64,000 nucleotides of DNA, taken from Sanghuangporus weigelae. Its lineage: Eukaryota > Basidiomycota > Agaricomycetes > Hymenochaetales > Hymenochaetaceae. Both the position numbers and the translations under genes were made by a program. Within the stretch, counting starts at the first letter, position 1. The number at the start of each line of letters is the position of its first letter. Of the stretch, positions 55,969 to 64,000 are shown piece by piece. A model generated the notes under the pieces. It saw only the letters and a list, made by a program, of their open reading frames with translations, had not been told where the DNA came from and did no database searches. The DNA lies in NCBI GenBank assembly GCA_033182465.1, contig CP137321.1:1798001-1862000 (forward strand), read 5' to 3'.

Positions 55969-58005
55969 TCACGATGCTACGGAACTGTTTGAAGCTTCAG
56001 AATTGACCGCGGGCTCAGCAGACGCAGGACTTGATTTCCTCCCACCAAAATTCACCATGTCCATCCACGCCTCCCGGCTGACCTTGACCCTCGCACGAGC
56101 GGTTCGGAGGTATATACTCTTCCCCGCCCAAACTCGTCGGCCAAGCGCCTCCTTGAGTCGAATGTGAAGTCGAGTAAGGGCAGCGCCTATTCGACTATCT
56201 AATTTCCTCAATTCTGTAACGTCTCGCTGGAGCATTTCGACGTGCAAAGCAAGGTCAATTTGGTCTTGGCGGCGCTGAGAGGAAGAGGAAGCGGGTTCGA
56301 GCGAAACATCCAGGCCGTCTGGCGCTGGCTGTTCCCTTTGTGAAGCAGATGACGCGTCAGAAGATGAAGGGGAAGGCACTGAAGGCGTGAAGAAAGTCAC
56401 AGATGGTTCATTAGGTGTCCCGGTAAGAGATGAACCATCAGCATTTTGAGTTTGAGGCTGTCTCAAGGAACTACGTCCTGTGAACCCATACTCTCTGAGG
56501 AATCCACCTTGGTCTCTAGGGTATGCGGGACTTGGAATAGGTGCAACGAGATTCTCGAGAATAGCAGCATAGTAATCCAAATCCTGTCGCTTTCTCCGGC
56601 GAGCCATTCGGAAGTGGGGCAGCATCCATTTTAGTAATCCAAGGTCGTTGTTGCGACTTGCGATACTATAAACGGGACGGAACGTGTCAACATTGACTCG
56701 AAATAGCTGCGGTTGAACTTCGCGAAGAGGTAATCGCTGAATGTCCGACTGCAGCTGAGCAGATGCAGAATAATCAAGTTCTAAAGCTTGTAAGAGGTAA
56801 TGTTTGGTGAACGTTTTCTTCCGCCGCTGGGCGCAATGTCGTATTAAAGTATTATATGTAGTGGTATTAGGTTTAGCAGATGGGAGGGGTCGAGATGCAG
56901 AAGAAGTCGTAGGGATAGGATCGTCGTCATCTTCGTTGAAATTTCTCAGATGAACGTCGGTGGGGTTGATCGCCAGAGGCGTGCTCAAGACCTCGAAAGC
57001 CGCAACCATTTTTGACACCTCACTTCGTCGTCCCAAAAAGTCGACTAGTGTCGTCAACGCTGCAGTTGAGAACGGCTCTGGGTCTCCCAGACCATCATCA
57101 TCGGAGGGCAACGGATGTCGATCCAAATAGTCCAAATCAATGCCGTATGCGACCTTCAGCAAAGACTTGAAAATATCCGCGTTTCCCGTGTCCTTCATGA
57201 TTCGCAGAATAAGATCCAGACAGACCGACGGGATTCTCTGATTTACCCTTCGGATTAGGCCGGCGATATGCAAGCCCAACTTGGTGCATTGCGCGCGCAG
57301 CTTTCCTTTTTCCGACTTGTAACAAGGTAAGGATAAACGAAAAGCAATAGCTTGCAGGCAAAGATTGAACGTTTTCGTTCTCGGTTCCATTCCACTTTTC
57401 ATGACTTCTTGCAAAACCTGCGCGGATCCGATATGATGACCGACGGCCACAAAATGATCAAGGATGAACTCATAATCTTCCAACGTCGGAACGTAGCCAG
57501 CACGTCGAATGTTGGTTACAATCGTCAAAAATCGACCCTCGTACATATGAGGAGAGCGCAGGACATTCTGTCGCTCAGCTAGCCGTCGACCAAGCGCCCT
57601 TCGGAGAGCCCAAGGCTTCTGCGCGCATGATCTAAGTACTCGCTGGTGGATCTCCAAAGGAAGAGATTCATCGCGCGTGAAGTCGAGCAAGTCGACGTAC
57701 AACGTCCATGTCAGATCAGGATTCGCGACATCTGCATGCAGAGCGTCCAAGAGGTCCTTGTATTTCTCCCGCCGCACGGTCGCCACATAATCGTTCCTCT
57801 CCGGCCTTTTTTTATGTATTTCTGCTAGCGAAGGTCTCTCCGAATGGACATTGGAAATATCGGAAGGATGCAACGAAGCAATGTCATGAGGGTTTGCTGT
57901 CAGAACGAATGGGCGAACAGAACGTGCTGGAGGATGGTGTCTCGCAAAAAGAATAGCACGTTCCGTCAAAGTACGACGGCTTGCAAGGAGCATGAATCCA
58001 AGCAA
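55969..58005 (-). CDS. PPR-like mitochondrial protein
   Basis: Single-exon, 678 aa. The N-terminus (MLGFMLLASRRTLTERAILF then ARHHPPARSVRPF) is basic with few acids, a mitochondrial presequence. The middle resembles pentatricopeptide repeats: RRAGYVPTLEDYEFILDHFV, GSAQVLQEVMKSGMEPRTKT and FNLCLQAIAFRLSLP, and further on SAKPNTTTYNTLIRHCAQRR. The C-terminal 150 residues have low-complexity Ser/Gln text, then a coiled coil (RDVTELRKLDSRIGAALTRL). Probably an organellar RNA-binding factor for mitochondrial mRNA; target unknown. The gap between PPR pieces is long, so only a few repeats are clear. Confidence 0.8.
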   Translation of the reverse strand: MLGFMLLASRRTLTERAILFARHHPPARSVRPFVLTANPHDIASLHPSDISNVHSERPSLAEIHKKRPERNDYVATVRREKYKDLLDALHADVANPDLTWTLYVDLLDFTRDESLPLEIHQRVLRSCAQKPWALRRALGRRLAERQNVLRSPHMYEGRFLTIVTNIRRAGYVPTLEDYEFILDHFVAVGHHIGSAQVLQEVMKSGMEPRTKTFNLCLQAIAFRLSLPCYKSEKGKLRAQCTKLGLHIAGLIRRVNQRIPSVCLDLILRIMKDTGNADIFKSLLKVAYGIDLDYLDRHPLPSDDDGLGDPEPFSTAALTTLVDFLGRRSEVSKMVAAFEVLSTPLAINPTDVHLRNFNEDDDDPIPTTSSASRPLPSAKPNTTTYNTLIRHCAQRRKKTFTKHYLLQALELDYSASAQLQSDIQRLPLREVQPQLFRVNVDTFRPVYSIASRNNDLGLLKWMLPHFRMARRRKRQDLDYYAAILENLVAPIPSPAYPRDQGGFLREYGFTGRSSLRQPQTQNADGSSLTGTPNEPSVTFFTPSVPSPSSSDASSASQREQPAPDGLDVSLEPASSSSQRRQDQIDLALHVEMLQRDVTELRKLDSRIGAALTRLHIRLKEALGRRVWAGKSIYLRTARARVKVSREAWMDMVNFGGRKSSPASAEPAVNSEASNSSVAS

Positions 58006-58449
58006 GACGTGGATGGCCTGCAGAATATTGTAAAATTACCCATGAGTCCTGTTCTGAAAATCCACGTGACTCTCTCTTTATGGCCTGCAGTGATTTGTGT
58101 CTATCTCCTGCTCTTTGTTGTCTCAAGAACCGGATCGGTCTCTCAATAGGACTAGCTACTCTATTCTGCCTGATGAAACGATGATAAAGTTCAACCCAGC
58201 TGGGTAAACTGAGGTTGTGAAAGATGTCACAGGACCTGAAACAGACGATGATCACCAATAGACCGTCTTCTTGGCTACGCAGACACTGGTCAACTTGTCG
58301 CACTTGCGTCCTTGTTCTTCCTGATTCTTGCTCATGTGTTCGCGGTGCTGATCTCGAATAAACTTATGTTATCTATCACTTAATTTGTTTCACCATACAA
58401 CCGCCGGATCAGCTACCTATTACTCTCCGTCCGCGATGATGAATTCATT
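58006..58449. promoter_or_regulatory. Upstream region of the PPR-like gene
   Basis: 444 bp right of the PPR-like start. Holds that promoter. No gene seen. Confidence 0.4.
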
Positions 58450-59530
58450 AATTAAAGGAAGAACAAGGGAGTGCAAATGAGACGTGCTCGCCCGGAAACA
58501 ATCGCGTTCCAGATCATATGCAGTGGTCGATGCTTCCAGCAAGCGGAGTTCTACGCTTCACCCTGAATACCGGGTTCTCCTGTATGAAGACTGGACTGAA
58601 GAAGACACCTTCATTCTGGGTATTCCTGAAACACTTGAAATCGAATAGCTATTCTGAGCGCCTTTTCTTGCTTCGTCAAGAAATAATAGTCCTTTCTTGC
58701 ATCTGATGCTTCCTGAAGACTGAGTCGGGTTCTAGGGCGGATTTTCGCATATGCTTGGGAAATCGATGAATACTTCACCGGATTGCCCGAGCTTACCAGT
58801 AAAGGACACATGATTGTCTTCGACAAACGTAAGGGTTAAAGGTAAGAAGGTTTTTTTTTTCTGACTTATTAATTTCACGTCGGTAGCATGCGAGAGACTG
58901 AATACTTATTTGCGGACCAAGAGAGGACTTGTGTTCAACCTTGACCAGTGCACATTGCCCGACCTACACGATGTGCTTTGCCAGTTTCAATACATTCGCT
59001 AAGAATGGAATAGCTGATCTTCCTCATGGATTTATCATACATACTTCTGACGGTCATGATCCAGAAACAGAATAAGCAGATATACTAACATGTATGGCTA
59101 TAATCAAGTTGAATGGTACTTGCCTTATGTAATACCTAGAATTGACACCACCAGGCAGGTGAAGATTGACTACACCACTGAGATCGTCGAGGGAATACTT
59201 AGGGTAATAGAGTTTGGACGGCTGTCAAGATAACTGAGTAGATGGCGTGCGCATCGCGCAAACAGGCCTCCTACCTAGCACTGAACGGACTTAGACAAGG
59301 CGTAAGGCGCGAAAAGTGGCGTCTTGCGGCAATTCAGCAATTCACGTTCTCCTTGATCGAACATCACGATATTCCGCGCTCGAGTTCGGAAAGATCTGCA
59401 AGTAGGATGGAGATCTTCAGGCCAAGATTGACGAATAGAGCAGGCACAGCATGTCATTCCCTCGGCCCGCCCGCGCGATCCGCGACTCGTCGAGGTACTT
59501 GTTAAGAAAGGCTGCGCTGATGTGAATTCG
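58450..59530 (+). pseudogene. Degenerate gene of unknown family
   Basis: Plus-strand pieces in different frames read like one protein: YRVLLYEDWTEEDTFILGIP, AYAWEIDEYFTGLPELTSKG followed by HMIVFDK, spliced in phase to CERLNTYLRTKRGLVFNLDQ and CTLPDLHDVLCQFQYIR, then GIADLPHGFIIHTSDGHDPE, and YVIPRIDTTRQVKIDYTTEI with VEGILRVIEFGRL. They lie in order, 58560-59230, but several stops and frame changes separate them. I do not recognise the family, and I cannot rule out unusual introns instead of decay. Best read as a recently broken host gene. Confidence 0.5.
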
Positions 59531-60543
59531 AGGAAAGATTTAGTCCTTGGTGTCCCGATACATCCATAGTATTCCAAGCGTAGGATGATTTCCGAGCAAC
59601 GCCAAATCTTGCTGATGTACATGTATGACACCTTTGATTCCTACGGTCGCCTCGGCTGATCGTTCCTAGGCCTAGGAGGACCCCTGGAAATTTCTTCTGG
59701 TCATTCGGAGACCATATACGTGCCCCACGCTCACTTGCTGAAATGAAAGGCCAATATTGCAGGAATCCAATGTAACCTAAGGAAGAAAGAAGAAGCGTAA
59801 GCGTGACCTAGTCCCAGGTTTAGCACGAGCACGAATTTTCAGAGCAACCAAGGAGGAATAAAAGTTGTTTTAAATATTTGCAACCGGCGCGTATTGCTGG
59901 GCTGAGTAAAGGCGTCAAAGCTGTCTTTGTAAGGAGTAAATTTTCATTATATATTACAATAAATGTCCGAACTGATCAGTCGGATCAGAGGGAACGACGA
60001 CCACGCCCGCAGCAGCTCAGTCAAGCCGTCAGTTCATCGAATTGATTTACTTCGTATAAGCGTAGCTAAGTTAGAAAGAAAGTAGCTCGTATCTGGAAGA
60101 ATGGAAAAGAACAAGGAAATGGATTTGGTACATACAGTCTCGTACGTACAGTATACGGTATTACATTTTTTGAATCCGTGAACCGAGGCTCAGTCGCCTA
60201 TCAAATTCTTTTGCTGACTAAGCAAGGTCCGCTTGGAAGTTCTTTTCGTGCACTCCCAGTCTCAGCACTCCATCCCGCTATTTTCATCTTTCTCCCTCCC
60301 TCGTTCGAAACGTCTTTCCCTCTGTGTCAATAACTTCAGAGACGGTGACAGTGTCGACGACCGTGTCGGACAGTAACCTTCATTGGTTTACTCGCTATTC
60401 ATTTACCGTCTCCGACACGCTTTCTAGGCACACGAATTTATCGCTGGCTCTGACAAACGATCAGGAATACTGACTGACTTATACGTTCGCTACTCGCTTC
60501 TCGCTTCTTCAAATCAAATCAGCGTTTGCTCCACTAATCATCG
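59531..60543. promoter_or_regulatory. Upstream region of the AGC kinase gene
   Basis: 1.0 kb with no gene recognised. It contains the 14-bp palindrome TCCTAGGCCTAGGA at 59664-59677, and C/T-rich text at 60250-60540 that is likely the promoter and 5' leader of the kinase gene. Confidence 0.5.
59664..59677. repeat. 14-bp perfect palindrome
   Basis: TCCTAGGCCTAGGA equals its own reverse complement. It sits 870 bp before the kinase start in gene-free sequence. Could be a dimeric factor site or chance. Confidence 0.7.

Positions 60544-64000
<3,457 letters not shown>

Overview
This window is nuclear DNA from a filamentous basidiomycete fungus, almost certainly Agaricomycotina. Genes are dense, on both strands, and split by many short introns (mostly 50-80 nt, GT..AG). 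Products are typical of mushroom-forming fungi: a multi-pass membrane protein of a mushroom-type family, an nrc-2/Fpk1-type AGC kinase, a Ras with a GGGGVGKS P-loop, and 5-aminolevulinate synthase with heme-binding Cys-Pro motifs. I reconstructed 28 protein genes by joining exons by eye at splice sites that keep conserved families in frame. No LTR element, IS-like element, CRISPR array, rRNA or convincing tRNA was seen.

Layout. 1-9921: a pfkB-type (Mak32-like) kinase cut by the left edge, a 4'-phosphopantetheinyl transferase, an F-box protein, mitochondrial aspartyl-tRNA synthetase and a BAR-like coiled-coil protein. 9922-20698: mitochondrial ribosomal protein bL19m, a lone cytochrome P450, an LLPH/DUF2423 nucleolar protein, a membrane protein, and a gene-poor stretch with only gene-like fragments. 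20699-31779: ARP4, ERB1, a Gln-rich unknown, TRS20 (sedlin) and a mitochondrial rhomboid protease. 31780-45032: CLASP, auxilin (Swa2-like), Ras, SND2/TMEM208, a selenoprotein-W-like Rdx protein, riboflavin kinase and TAF8. 45033-58005: HEM1, a short-chain dehydrogenase, a small repeat protein, SFR1/MEI5-like, PCH2/TRIP13 and a PPR-like mitochondrial protein. 58006-64000: a degenerate gene, then the AGC kinase cut by the right edge.

Most genes lie in head-to-head pairs with short shared promoters: ARP4-ERB1, TRS20-rhomboid, CLASP-auxilin, SND2-SelW, FMN1-TAF8, SFR1-PCH2 and F-box-AspRS. There is no secondary-metabolite cluster around the P450. The content is core housekeeping: mitochondrial translation and heme, chromatin, ribosome biogenesis, trafficking and meiosis.

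The most notable observations are gene-structure ones: an 8-nt exon that supplies part of the CxxC motif of the SelW-like protein, 12- and 13-nt exons in the membrane protein, stop-free in-frame introns in TRS20 and auxilin that read as protein insertions if not spliced, an intron lying on the stop codon of the SDR gene, and a head-to-head pair of meiotic genes. I found no clear sign of a wholly new molecular system.
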